Source: Domibacillus enclensis
GTDB taxonomy: Bacteria > Bacillota > Bacilli > Bacillales > Domibacillaceae
NCBI RefSeq assembly: GCF_900156125.1
Contig: NZ_FTLX01000004.1
Location: 1-64,000 of the forward strand
Length of the DNA: 64,000 bases
Direction: 5' to 3'
Part shown: one piece after another, positions 28,433 to 36,659 of the stretch
Layout of the letters: each line of letters starts with the position of its first letter
Numbering within the stretch: position 1 is the first letter of the stretch
The notes under the pieces: generated by a model
Told to the model about the DNA's origin: nothing
Databases searched by the model: none
Seen by the model: the letters and a program-made list of their open reading frames with translations, nothing else
Position numbers and translations under genes: made by a program

Positions 28433-28729
28433 ACATATTCTACTTGTAAAGCTGCAAACTAGAACGACTAATGGAAAATCGTTCTTAACCTCGGTCCTGC
28501 AATAACTTTTTTATTTTAAAAAGAGCCAACCTGTAAAAATCAATAGCCTAATGAGGATGGCTTCACAGAAATTATAATATGCACCGTTTAATTCAGCAGA
28601 ATGTAAGTCCTGTTTTGAGCTTCCAGATACACTCATAATCATTTCTTTTTCATCTGCAGTGCATCCTCCATATTTTCTGCACATTTTCCGGGTATATTAT
28701 AATTTATAATTAAAGGAGGGGTTATTTAC
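28433..28729. other. Spacer between the Phd-like gene and ydhK
   Basis: A weak hairpin AGAACGA...TCGTTCT at 28461-28485 may terminate the upstream gene. The remainder could hold a 57-residue minus-strand frame (28511-28684). TATATTATAAT close to 28693-28703 is a likely -10 region of the ydhK-like gene. Confidence 0.4.
28511..28684 (-). CDS. Possible small cysteine-containing protein
   Basis: An open frame of 57 residues, MCRKYGGCTADEKEM... with a hydrophobic C-terminal segment AILIRLLIFTGWLFLK. Three cysteines and a membrane-like tail make it worth noting. There is no GGAGG before the ATG, so it may be chance. Confidence 0.22.
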   Translation of the reverse strand: MCRKYGGCTADEKEMIMSVSGSSKQDLHSAELNGAYYNFCEAILIRLLIFTGWLFLK

Positions 28730-29326
28730 ATGTGGAATAAGAAACTAAAAAAATCTGTATTAGGAATATCATTTGCATCCTTTTTATTAGTACTGGGAGC
28801 CTGCGGCAATACAGATGATGAAAATATGGGAAATACAGAAAACACAGAAACAATGGATGAAAATATGGAAGGCATGGATCATGGAAATATGGATATGTCT
28901 ACCTCTGGTGAAGTCCCGGAAGGTTTGAAAACAGCTGAAAGTCCAACCTATGAAGTCGGCACTTCTGCCATGATCAATGCAGACCATATGGAAGGCATGA
29001 ATGGAGCTGAAGCAAGGATTGTCGGTGCATATGATACTACCGTTTATACCGTTTCTTACACTCCAACAACGGGTGGAGAAAGAGTAGAAGATCATAAATG
29101 GGTCATTCATGAAGAGCTTCAAGATGCTGGTGAAGCACCACTAGAGTCAGGAACAGAAGTAACAGTTAACGCAGATCACATGGAAGGCATGGAAGGTGCG
29201 ACAGCCGAAATTGATTCAGCAGAAGAAACCACCATATACATGGTTGACTACACCCCAACGACGGGTGGAGAAAAAGTTATAAACCACCAATGGGTAACAG
29301 AAAGTGAACTTTCACCAGTTCAATAA
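28730..29326 (+). CDS. ydhK: YdhK-type lipoprotein with two DUF1541 repeats
   Basis: 198 residues. The signal ends LVLGAC with lipid-anchored Cys25; then comes an acidic, Met-rich linker containing MEGMDHGNMDMS. Two homologous DUF1541 repeats follow (about 72-130 and 138-195), each with NADHMEGM...GA and YTPTTGGE-x-V-x-x-H-x-WV. The repeated DHMEGM and the Met/His linker could bind copper. YdhK-like genes are commonly next to copper genes. ATG start after AAAGGAGG. It has its own promoter region and terminator. Confidence 0.9.
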   Translation: MWNKKLKKSVLGISFASFLLVLGACGNTDDENMGNTENTETMDENMEGMDHGNMDMSTSGEVPEGLKTAESPTYEVGTSAMINADHMEGMNGAEARIVGAYDTTVYTVSYTPTTGGERVEDHKWVIHEELQDAGEAPLESGTEVTVNADHMEGMEGATAEIDSAEETTIYMVDYTPTTGGEKVINHQWVTESELSPVQ

Positions 29327-29333
29327 AACCACT

Positions 29334-29369
29334 AGTGCCGTACATATTCCATTGAATATATGCGGCACT
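29334..29369 (+). terminator. Terminator after the ydhK-like gene
   Basis: AGTGCCG-ACATATTC pairs with GAATAT-TG-CGGCACT (about 15 bp with mismatches), followed by a short T-rich stretch. The T run is modest. Confidence 0.6.
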
Positions 29370-29794
29370 AATTTTGTATTTTAGACAAAAAAGTAAGCGC
29401 TTTCTTGTCTATTCAATATGATGAGTGGAATAACTTTTTATTTCTTCTACCTGCTCTTCGAGAAAAAATATTTCAAAAAAAGATCTCTATATGTAAGAAT
29501 TATTATAATATCTAAATTTGAAGAAAGTGTGGAGAATCATTCTTTTTTAAATGTCCAACTTGAGCGTACAGCAGTCCCCATGTCATTGTTCAAATAGACT
29601 ACACGTAGTCTATTTGAACAATGACATGGGGAAGTACGACTAAAATTCTCATTTCTTTTTATTTACCAAACATAAAAATATTTTATTATCTTTGATTTTC
29701 AATTTATCCTCAAATGATTTCTTTGCTTTAGATGATTTAAAGTCTTTAATAACAGGTGTAACTGCTGGAATAAAATGACCGGCCTTGACAACTA
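29370..29794. other. Spacer with a long palindrome
   Basis: No gene seen. The notable content is the 58-base hairpin at 29576-29633. The rest is A+T-rich with stops in all frames. Confidence 0.4.
29576..29633. repeat. Long near-perfect palindrome (28-bp arms)
   Basis: Arms of 28 bases (29576-29603 and 29606-29633) are exact reverse complements around the dinucleotide AC; the left arm begins TCCCCATGTCATTG. Just outside, TTGAGCGTAC (29560-29569) and GTACGACTAA (29634-29643 area) are also partly complementary, which extends the symmetry imperfectly. There is no T run, so it is not a standard terminator. It could be a mobile-element remnant or a site for a DNA-binding or hairpin-cleaving protein. 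Confidence 0.85.
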
Positions 29795-30520
29795 TTGACC
29801 AGTGAAACAGTAAATAGGGGGTATCAAACGAGCTTTTCTTTGTTTAGATTTATTTTTTCAACATTATTGCTTAGATTTGCCTCGGCATTATTAGTTTATG
29901 GATTATGGAAGAAACCTTGGCAGGCCCTGTTTATTAGCAGAATAGCTTTTCTATTGTCTGCTGGAGTGTATGGATTCTGTAATAAGGCTGAACAAAGTGC
30001 GATTGTTAAGGCAGCATCCGAGGAAGAAAAAGTTGTTAAATCGTTATCGGTAGAAAAAACCCTTATTTCTGAAATAGAGAATGTAGGTCCCTGGCTTTAC
30101 GATGAGGGTGTTAAATATGCTGTGCAAGGAACGTTTCCCTCTTATTCTTTTGCGGAATTAAATGAAAAAGCCGATTTAATTGTTGAAGGAAAGCCAACAG
30201 CCATATTAGAAGAATATATGGTGGACGGAGACGTGCCATTTACAAAATTCTCTTTTAAAGTGAATAAAGTGCATAAAGGAGATAAAAAAGAAATCGAGAA
30301 AGAAATCGAATTTTTGCAGGATGGAAATACTGTAATGGTTTTTGATGAGCATCCATTGTTGGAAATCGGAAATAAATATATCTTATTTTTGAAGATATCT
30401 GAAATAGGTGATGTAATCATGGTCGGTGGACCAAATGGTAAATTTGAATATAAAGAAGAACTAAAAGCCTACACAGACGTTTCTGGTAAACAACTGAATG
30501 AAAATTTCACTCCTCAATAA
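29795..30520 (+). CDS. Hypothetical membrane-associated protein
   Basis: Up to 241 residues if the TTG at 29795 is used; no good ribosome site is seen and the true start is uncertain. The N-terminal 60 residues are hydrophobic and arginine-containing and look less well formed than the rest. The C-terminal part (from about 100) is a regular soluble domain: FAELNEKADLIVEGKPTAIL, FTKFSFKVNKVHKGDKKEIE, GNKYILFLK and IMVGGPNGKFEYKE. The family is not recognised, though small surface proteins of Bacillus share this strand pattern. A frameshift near the N-terminus is possible. Confidence 0.55.
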   Translation: MTSETVNRGYQTSFSLFRFIFSTLLLRFASALLVYGLWKKPWQALFISRIAFLLSAGVYGFCNKAEQSAIVKAASEEEKVVKSLSVEKTLISEIENVGPWLYDEGVKYAVQGTFPSYSFAELNEKADLIVEGKPTAILEEYMVDGDVPFTKFSFKVNKVHKGDKKEIEKEIEFLQDGNTVMVFDEHPLLEIGNKYILFLKISEIGDVIMVGGPNGKFEYKEELKAYTDVSGKQLNENFTPQ

Positions 30521-30558
30521 TTTTCAAATGCAACATAAATGCAGTTTTGTTTTATTGA

Positions 30559-30593
30559 AAACGCCCCGGCTGCTTTTAATAGCCAGGGCGTTT
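30559..30593 (+). terminator. Terminator-like hairpin
   Basis: AAACGCCC-C-GGCT pairs with AGCC-A-GGGCGTTT (12 bp with one mismatch) around a 9-base loop. T run short. It lies 40 bases after the upstream gene. Confidence 0.65.
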
Positions 30594-30696
30594 AATGTGC
30601 AGTAGGAACGAACTATTGATTAAGGATTGAGTTGTTATGTCGATAATATTTGGGTTCTCCTAAACACTGGTGCAGGTATATTATTGAAAGAAAAAG

Positions 30697-30716
30697 AGGA
30701 CCAATTTTTTGGTCCT
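30697..30716. terminator. Short hairpin, weak terminator
   Basis: AGGACCAA and TTGGTCCT pair around TTTT. The T run after it is interrupted. It is bounded by A-rich sequence on the left, so it may act on the minus strand. Confidence 0.4.
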
Positions 30717-30925
30717 TCGCTTCATTTGTTCTTCAATTCAATTTTCAACCAAATACATATCTGCATACTACTCTATTTCTTTATCCTTCCGTAAGATGGA
30801 TGTCTTTTACTTGACCCCTTTAGAAGAAAGTATCCCTACTTCATTGAAGTGATGAGCATAATTGGCTGCCAGCTGTTGTCCAGTAAAAATTTAATTCAAT
30901 ATAAATGTTATTTTGTTGCGTTGAA

Positions 30926-30975
30926 AACGTCTTGGATGTTACACGGAACTGACCCCACATCCAAGGTGTTTTTTT
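30926..30975 (+). terminator. Terminator-like hairpin
   Basis: A 14-bp stem with two G-U pairs (AACGTCTTGGATGT with ACATCCAAGGTGTT), a 17-base loop and a T run. Located 50 bases from the end of the potassium-transporter gene. Confidence 0.6.
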
Positions 30976-31023
30976 AGCTTACTTCTCTATTTATTCTAAA
31001 ATAAATAAAGCTTCAACTAAGAA

Positions 31024-32370
31024 TTACCCGATAATTACACGTTCTTTTGGGTAATGGTAATTCTCTTTTAGAGTTCCTTTGCTCAGTAAAAAGATAAAGG
31101 ATAAAATTCCGATCCGGCCGATAAACATCAACAGGATAATGGTCACTTTTCCTGGAGAGCTCAATTCTGGCGTGATGCCCATCGATAGTCCTGTGGTGCC
31201 AAATGCAGAACTTACTTCAAATAAGATTTCCATCAAGGAAAAGGGTTCAGTTATCGAAAGAGCAATGGTCGCGATAAAGCAAACAAAAAAAGCCGTAAAG
31301 CTGACTACAAATGATTTTCTTACATCCTCGACATGTAATTCACGCTTAAATATCTTTGTGTTTTGGTATCCTCTTGCGAACGAGTAAAGAAACAAAAGGT
31401 TTACCGCGAAAGTGGTGGTCCTTACACCACCTCCAACTGAACTGGGAGAAGCACCAATAAACATTAAAAAACAGATCACTAGCAAGGTAGGTTCAGAAAA
31501 CTCACTAACGTCCATGGTAGCCAGCCCGCCATTTCTTGTTGTGGCTGATTGAAACAAGGCGTAAAAGAAGGATTCGTGCCAGCTTTTATCTTTAAAAAAA
31601 TGATTGGTTTCTAATAATAAAATCATGATCGTTCCAAAGGCAAACAGCAAAAAGAAGGTAGTCGTGGTTAATTTTGTATATAAAGAAAAAGAAGGCCCTA
31701 CTGTCTTTTTTTTACTGGTCATATAATTCTTCACTTCGATCAATACAGGGAAACCGATGGCTCCCAGTGTTAATAGAAGAATATGAACAAATTGAACAAA
31801 GTAATCCTGAGCAAATGGAACAAGTGAACTGCCTGTGATATCAAATCCGGCATTGGTGGTGGCACTGACCGACGCAAATAGTCCCTGAAAATAGGCTTCT
31901 TGCCAGGTTGGGAAATAGTTCAAAAAATAGGTGCCGAGTACTACTGTGCCAACCAATTCTATCAAGAGAATAATGGCTAAGATCTGCCTCATAAGATTGA
32001 CCAGTCCGGAGAGTTGGGACTGGTTTTGATCAGTCATGATTAACTGCCTTTCCTTTAACCCAATCCTTCTTCGAGCAAGCATCCAAATGAACGTACCGAG
32101 AGTCATGATACCGATGCCGCCAAACTGCAGGATAAACATTAAAATAAAGATACCCGGCGTGCTAAATGTTTCCGGCGTTGAAACAACGGCTAACCCTGTA
32201 ACACTGATAGCACTCACAGCTGTAAATAGTACATCTAAAAAAGTTAACTGAACACCAGGATTCAATGCAATAGGCAAACTAAGCAGACCTGTTGAAATAA
32301 CGGTTGCAATTAAGTAAAAGGCTACAATGAGTTGAGAGGGGGTTAAGGCATTTTTTCTTATAATTCGCAT
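31024..32370 (-). CDS. TrkH/KtrB-family potassium uptake membrane subunit
   Basis: 448 residues, eight or more membrane helices in four M1-P-M2 repeats. Selectivity-filter segments are visible: SVTGLAVV, TTNAGFD, TTRNGGLA and GTTGLSMG, each with the key glycine. Length and sequence fit KtrB/KtrD of Bacillus. These work with a cytosolic RCK subunit (KtrA/KtrC), which is not found in the window. ATG at 32370 after AAAGGAG. It should import K+ with Na+ dependence. No c-di-AMP riboswitch is recognised upstream. Confidence 0.92.
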   Translation of the reverse strand: MRIIRKNALTPSQLIVAFYLIATVISTGLLSLPIALNPGVQLTFLDVLFTAVSAISVTGLAVVSTPETFSTPGIFILMFILQFGGIGIMTLGTFIWMLARRRIGLKERQLIMTDQNQSQLSGLVNLMRQILAIILLIELVGTVVLGTYFLNYFPTWQEAYFQGLFASVSATTNAGFDITGSSLVPFAQDYFVQFVHILLLTLGAIGFPVLIEVKNYMTSKKKTVGPSFSLYTKLTTTTFFLLFAFGTIMILLLETNHFFKDKSWHESFFYALFQSATTRNGGLATMDVSEFSEPTLLVICFLMFIGASPSSVGGGVRTTTFAVNLLFLYSFARGYQNTKIFKRELHVEDVRKSFVVSFTAFFVCFIATIALSITEPFSLMEILFEVSSAFGTTGLSMGITPELSSPGKVTIILLMFIGRIGILSFIFLLSKGTLKENYHYPKERVIIG

Positions 32371-32690
32371 GACAAAATAAAACTCCTTTGCTCACTAACT
32401 TTCTCCATTATAAGCATAACTTTGGGCAGAAGCTATCTAGCGGTTAACTAGCATGTCTTTATCAGCATGTTTGCATTCTAATTATTGAGTAATCATTCCC
32501 TCCTTTAAGCCCTATTGTTAAAGCTTTATCAAAACAAAATGATGCTTTTTATCATTCCACAATTTTCTGAAAAAGTATGCTTCAGAGGATTCATCATCTT
32601 CTCATGAAATCTCATTTTAAGTGGCTATAATAAAAGCAACGTAATACTAGACAAATTGGACCCGAATTCTTGGACAGAGGGGTGATTCCA
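32371..32690. other. Divergent spacer between potassium transporter and lipoprotein
   Basis: About 320 bases, A+T-rich, no gene. TATAAT-like sequences occur on both strands: CTTATAATGG on the minus strand close to 32410, and GGCTATAATAAAAG near 32624 on the plus strand. These are probable promoter elements for the two divergent genes. Confidence 0.4.
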
Positions 32691-33221
32691 ATGAAGAAAA
32701 CTTATGGATTTATTTTCTGTTTCACTGCAATAGTTCTATTCTTGGCAGCATGTCAATCAAACGAACAAAAAGTAACAGAAGCAACGAATGCAATAGACGA
32801 GGGGCTGAATGAGAAGGCAATGGAGCAAAAACTTCCTGAATCAAAGGAAGATATAGCATTTGAAGTAGAAATAAAACAACACACGGATTCTCCGTCAGTG
32901 ATCAACATTTTGATGCAGAATAATAGCAATAACTTTGTTATTTATGACAGACAGTTTAGTATTGAAAAAAATGTTGAGGGCATATGGTATTTCGTTCCCT
33001 TTGAAGATGACCTGAAAGTGTTTCAAGATGATGCCCCCGCAGTAAGTGCACAAGAAACCATTTCAGAAAAAATTGATTTGACTCAATTAAAGGACAATCT
33101 TTCTCCTGGTAATTATCGTGTCACTAGAACATTCAGCAAAGTTATTTCCAGTAATGAAAGCGAAGCAGAAACACAATACAAAGATTTCAAACTTGCTGCG
33201 CCGTTTAAAGTCACCAATTAA
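32691..33221 (+). CDS. Small lipoprotein with an Ig-like domain
   Basis: 176 residues from the ATG at 32691 behind AGAGGGGTG. The lipoprotein signal ends VLFLAAC with Cys21. A charged linker is followed by a beta-rich domain (about 55-170) with NILMQNNSNNFVIYDRQFSIEK, IWYFVPFEDD and DNLSPGNYRVTRTFSK, resembling the Ig-like domains found in Bacillus surface lipoproteins. Function unknown. Terminator follows. Confidence 0.75.
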   Translation: MKKTYGFIFCFTAIVLFLAACQSNEQKVTEATNAIDEGLNEKAMEQKLPESKEDIAFEVEIKQHTDSPSVINILMQNNSNNFVIYDRQFSIEKNVEGIWYFVPFEDDLKVFQDDAPAVSAQETISEKIDLTQLKDNLSPGNYRVTRTFSKVISSNESEAETQYKDFKLAAPFKVTN

Positions 33222-33261
33222 AATGTAGTTACTGAAACACAATGCTGTTTTTATGTATTTG

Positions 33262-33297
33262 AAAGGACCCCAGCTTTCAAAAAAGTTAGGGTCCTTT
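33262..33297 (+). terminator. Terminator after the Ig-like lipoprotein
   Basis: AAAGGACCC pairs with GGGTCCTTT, with an inner stem CTTT/AAAG; T run is short. Confidence 0.7.
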
Positions 33298-33355
33298 GCT
33301 TTGTAGCACTAGTCAACAGTTTTGATCAACTATTCATCCTTAATTAAAATAAATA

Positions 33356-33408
33356 AGCACAAAAAGGCACATTCTGAATCAAAGTAGGTGCCACCTTTTT
33401 GTGCTTTT
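33356..33408. terminator. Terminator between convergent lipoprotein and HpaB-type genes
   Basis: A 12-bp stem, AGCACAAAAAGG with CCTTTTTGTGCT, separated by a 26-base loop. The loop is long, which lowers the score. Confidence 0.5.
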
Positions 33409-33442
33409 GCTGCTGTAGTTAAATTTTTTATCTTTGTCTCTT

Positions 33443-34882
33443 CTACTCTTTTCGCAAAAAATTCTTCACCCGGTTAACATAGGGTGTTTTATCATAGGAA
33501 AAATACAAATGACTTGAAAGTTTAAGTGGATCGCCAAAGAAAAACCGTTCATAGAGCGTTTCACGTGTACCAAATGAGCTCATCGTTAAATCCCATGCTA
33601 AACGGAAAATCTTCACCCGGTCCTCTGCATTTCTCGATTTAGCCTGTAAATACTGGTCCAAGTCCTTTCTAATAATGGACTTGAATGTATTTTCTGTCGG
33701 GATTGCCATCAATCCACTTGCACCTAACAGTTGAATAATTTCAGTAAACCTTGGGTAAATTCGCGGGAAAAAGTTGATAGCGATTTGTAGTGTTGTTTGA
33801 TCTGGCCGCATAAATCCCCATTCATCGATGTTGGCTTCGACCTCTGATTTAATTACTAATGCTTTCATCGTTTCTAAGGCAACAATTATTTCAGAAGCTT
33901 TTTCCTGAACGTGGTGGTATTCCGTGATATTAATGGTATCAATGATGGACTGGACAATACCTAAAACAAATTCCGTTTTAATAATCTGTCTGGAGACCGC
34001 TTGATGTAAGGTCAAAGGCAACACCGAACTAACAGCCATGAAGCTATTCGATACTTCTATGTTGTCATAGTAAAAGACGCGTTCCCATGGGACCAAAACA
34101 TTGTCGAAAATAACAATCGTATCCATTTCTTCAAACCGCGAGCTTAACGGATAGTTAAATGAAGAGTCTCCTTCAACAAAAGAATCCCTGCAAACAAACG
34201 TAAGACCATTACTGTTACTAGGTATAGAAAACGCAAAACCTTTCGCTTTATCTTGAATTCCTCCTGCTGAAAAAACCACTATTTCATCCGTTATTCCGCC
34301 CTGTGTTGCCAGCAGCCGCGCACCTTTTACGACGATCCCTTCTTTGTTCTTTTTTATCACTTTTGCTGCAACAGGTTCATCGGTATCTTCAAAATAAAAT
34401 TTTGCCCGGTTTACTTGCGGATCAATAAAAGTATGTGTCATGGATAAGTCCTTTTCACGTGCACATTCATAAAAATTCACGATATTTTCGGGAAAACAAT
34501 TTTCTTTTCCTCTTAAAAATTCCGCAGATGCTGCAAATGCCGTTAACATTGTATTCATATAATCGGGACTTCTTCCCATCATTCCATTGTTGGATAGAGC
34601 CCATTGCTGGATCATTGCCCGTCTTTTTGTTAAATCTTCTTTTGTTTTTGGCTGTAAAAAGGACAACCCCACGTGGTCTCCCGTTGATGGCGATTGATAG
34701 GTCATGACCTCTTTAAGTGATTTATTATGCTGCAAGTCATATAGCGTTGCTTGACTTTTCATGACTCCTTGAAAGGCAGGGTGCTCGGAAATTTTGCCTG
34801 TCACAGGAGCGCCATCGATCCAGATCCTTGTTTTTAACTGATCAATCCGTTCAATGTAATTATTTCCAGTTGTAGCAGGCAT
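33443..34882 (-). CDS. HpaB-family flavin-dependent aromatic hydroxylase (YoaI-like)
   Basis: 479 residues, the usual length for the oxygenase component of 4-hydroxyphenylacetate 3-monooxygenase. Blocks seen: MTYQSPSTGDHVGLSFL, RRAMIQQWALSNNGMMGRSPDYMN, FIDPQVNRAK, VVKGARLLATQGGITDEI, MDTIVIFDNVLVPWERVFYYDN and the C-terminal GASGLMAIPTE. The enzyme hydroxylates a phenol ortho to the OH using FADH2 supplied by a separate reductase (HpaC), which is not adjacent. ATG at 34882, ribosome site GGGAG. B. subtilis YoaI is the closest family I can name. Confidence 0.87.
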   Translation of the reverse strand: MPATTGNNYIERIDQLKTRIWIDGAPVTGKISEHPAFQGVMKSQATLYDLQHNKSLKEVMTYQSPSTGDHVGLSFLQPKTKEDLTKRRAMIQQWALSNNGMMGRSPDYMNTMLTAFAASAEFLRGKENCFPENIVNFYECAREKDLSMTHTFIDPQVNRAKFYFEDTDEPVAAKVIKKNKEGIVVKGARLLATQGGITDEIVVFSAGGIQDKAKGFAFSIPSNSNGLTFVCRDSFVEGDSSFNYPLSSRFEEMDTIVIFDNVLVPWERVFYYDNIEVSNSFMAVSSVLPLTLHQAVSRQIIKTEFVLGIVQSIIDTINITEYHHVQEKASEIIVALETMKALVIKSEVEANIDEWGFMRPDQTTLQIAINFFPRIYPRFTEIIQLLGASGLMAIPTENTFKSIIRKDLDQYLQAKSRNAEDRVKIFRLAWDLTMSSFGTRETLYERFFFGDPLKLSSHLYFSYDKTPYVNRVKNFLRKE

Positions 34883-35029
34883 AAGAGTGCACTCCCTAAA
34901 AATTAATTACCTATTTTTAATGGGCGCACTGAAAGAGATCACCCATTTCTTTAGTCATAGCATATGTATATGTGCTTTTCATGGTTACTGCTGATGATCT
35001 TATCCATTTTTTAATTCGGTGCGCTTTCT

Positions 35030-35242
35030 TTATGAAGTTCGTCTAATAATTCTATTTCCAGCTTTGAAGTCTTCTGGTGTAAATGTTATCTCATATTCGT
35101 CTAAACGCCAGGTTTCGCTTTCTGCGTTTAAGGAATATGTGTCACCCTCCGTTGATGCTTTTTGATCATTAGTACAGCCAGACAACAGGCCGGTGGCGAT
35201 GGAAAATAGAAGTAAGAACTTTATTGGATTTTTTCTTTTCAT
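35030..35242 (-). pseudogene. Truncated or frameshifted small lipoprotein
   Basis: 70 residues: signal ending GLLSGC (Cys23), then WRLDEYEITFTPEDFKAGN and an abrupt end IIRRTS. After FKAGN the next frame reads LEIELLDELHKESAPN before a stop, which looks more like real protein. This suggests a frameshift near 35060 and a lost 3' part; related Bacillus lipoproteins that carry a YEIxFTPxDFKAGN block are longer. Start ATG at 35242 with AAGGAG upstream. Confidence 0.55.
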
Positions 35243-35439
35243 GAAAATTCTCCTTTCGACTACTTCCTGAAAAACAAGAGGTAGTCTTTTTTGTTATGAT
35301 TCGTCTTGAAATAAGGTATTCTTACTATACAGAGATCAACCTGCAAGGCAGATACTAAAGCGTTTGCTTTGCTTCTGCAGCGAGGTCTGCCTACAATCTG
35401 AAGCATGCTTGACTTCTACAAAAAAACAAGTAAAATATA

Positions 35440-35455
35440 AGTAAAAAGTTTTACT
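35440..35455. promoter_or_regulatory. Putative GanR operator at ganR
   Basis: AGTAAAA-AG-TTTTACT, two perfect 7-base arms with a 2-base spacer. A further half-site AGTAAAATA lies ten bases to the left. It lies 50 bases before the ganR start codon and matches the palindrome before ganS, so autoregulation by GanR is likely. Confidence 0.7.
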
Positions 35456-35467
35456 TATTAAATATGA

Positions 35468-36499
<1,032 letters not shown>

Positions 36500-36516
36500 T
36501 TGAATGTTGATCACAG

Positions 36517-36541
36517 GACCTAGGAAACTAGGTCTTTTTTT
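36517..36541 (+). terminator. Terminator after ganR
   Basis: GACCTAG-GAAA-CTAGGTC followed by seven T; separates ganR from ganS. Confidence 0.88.
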
Positions 36542-36546
36542 ATTTT

Positions 36547-36562
36547 AGTAAAATATTTTACT
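36547..36562. promoter_or_regulatory. Putative GanR operator at ganS
   Basis: AGTAAAA-TA-TTTTACT, a perfect 16-base palindrome with the same arms and spacer as the site before ganR. It lies just upstream of the ganS -35 element. Confidence 0.72.
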
Positions 36563-36582
36563 TAATTTAAGAAAAAAAGTTG

Positions 36583-36611
36583 TTTACTTTTTTTCTTTGT
36601 GGTGATATATT
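36583..36611 (+). promoter_or_regulatory. Putative SigA promoter of ganS
   Basis: TTTACT (36583-36588), 17 bases, TATATT (36606-36611), with TGA (36603-36605) forming an extended -10. Located between the GanR palindrome and the cre site. Confidence 0.6.
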
Positions 36612-36618
36612 ATTTTTA

Positions 36619-36632
36619 TAAAACGCTTTCAA
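36619..36632. promoter_or_regulatory. cre site (CcpA) before ganS
   Basis: TAAAACGCTTTCAA, whose complement TTGAAAGCGTTTTA fits the Bacillus cre consensus. It overlaps the expected transcription start, so CcpA would repress the operon when glucose is present. Confidence 0.75.
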
Positions 36633-36659
36633 TAAACGTGAAGGGATGATACACAAACG

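Larger units (their letters stand above)
30521..31023. other. Spacer with three hairpins
   Basis: A 500-base spacer without a gene. It holds hairpins at 30559-30593, 30697-30716 and 30926-30975. The sequence between them is A+T-rich with stops in every frame. Confidence 0.45.

Noticed and set aside
30926-30975. Insertion sequence end
   Set aside because: The loop contains GGAACTGACCCC, which recalls some IS ends, but no transposase, second end or target duplication is visible.
32371-32500. c-di-AMP (ydaO-type) riboswitch before the potassium transporter
   Set aside because: None of the conserved ydaO blocks or a terminator stem close to the start codon could be found.
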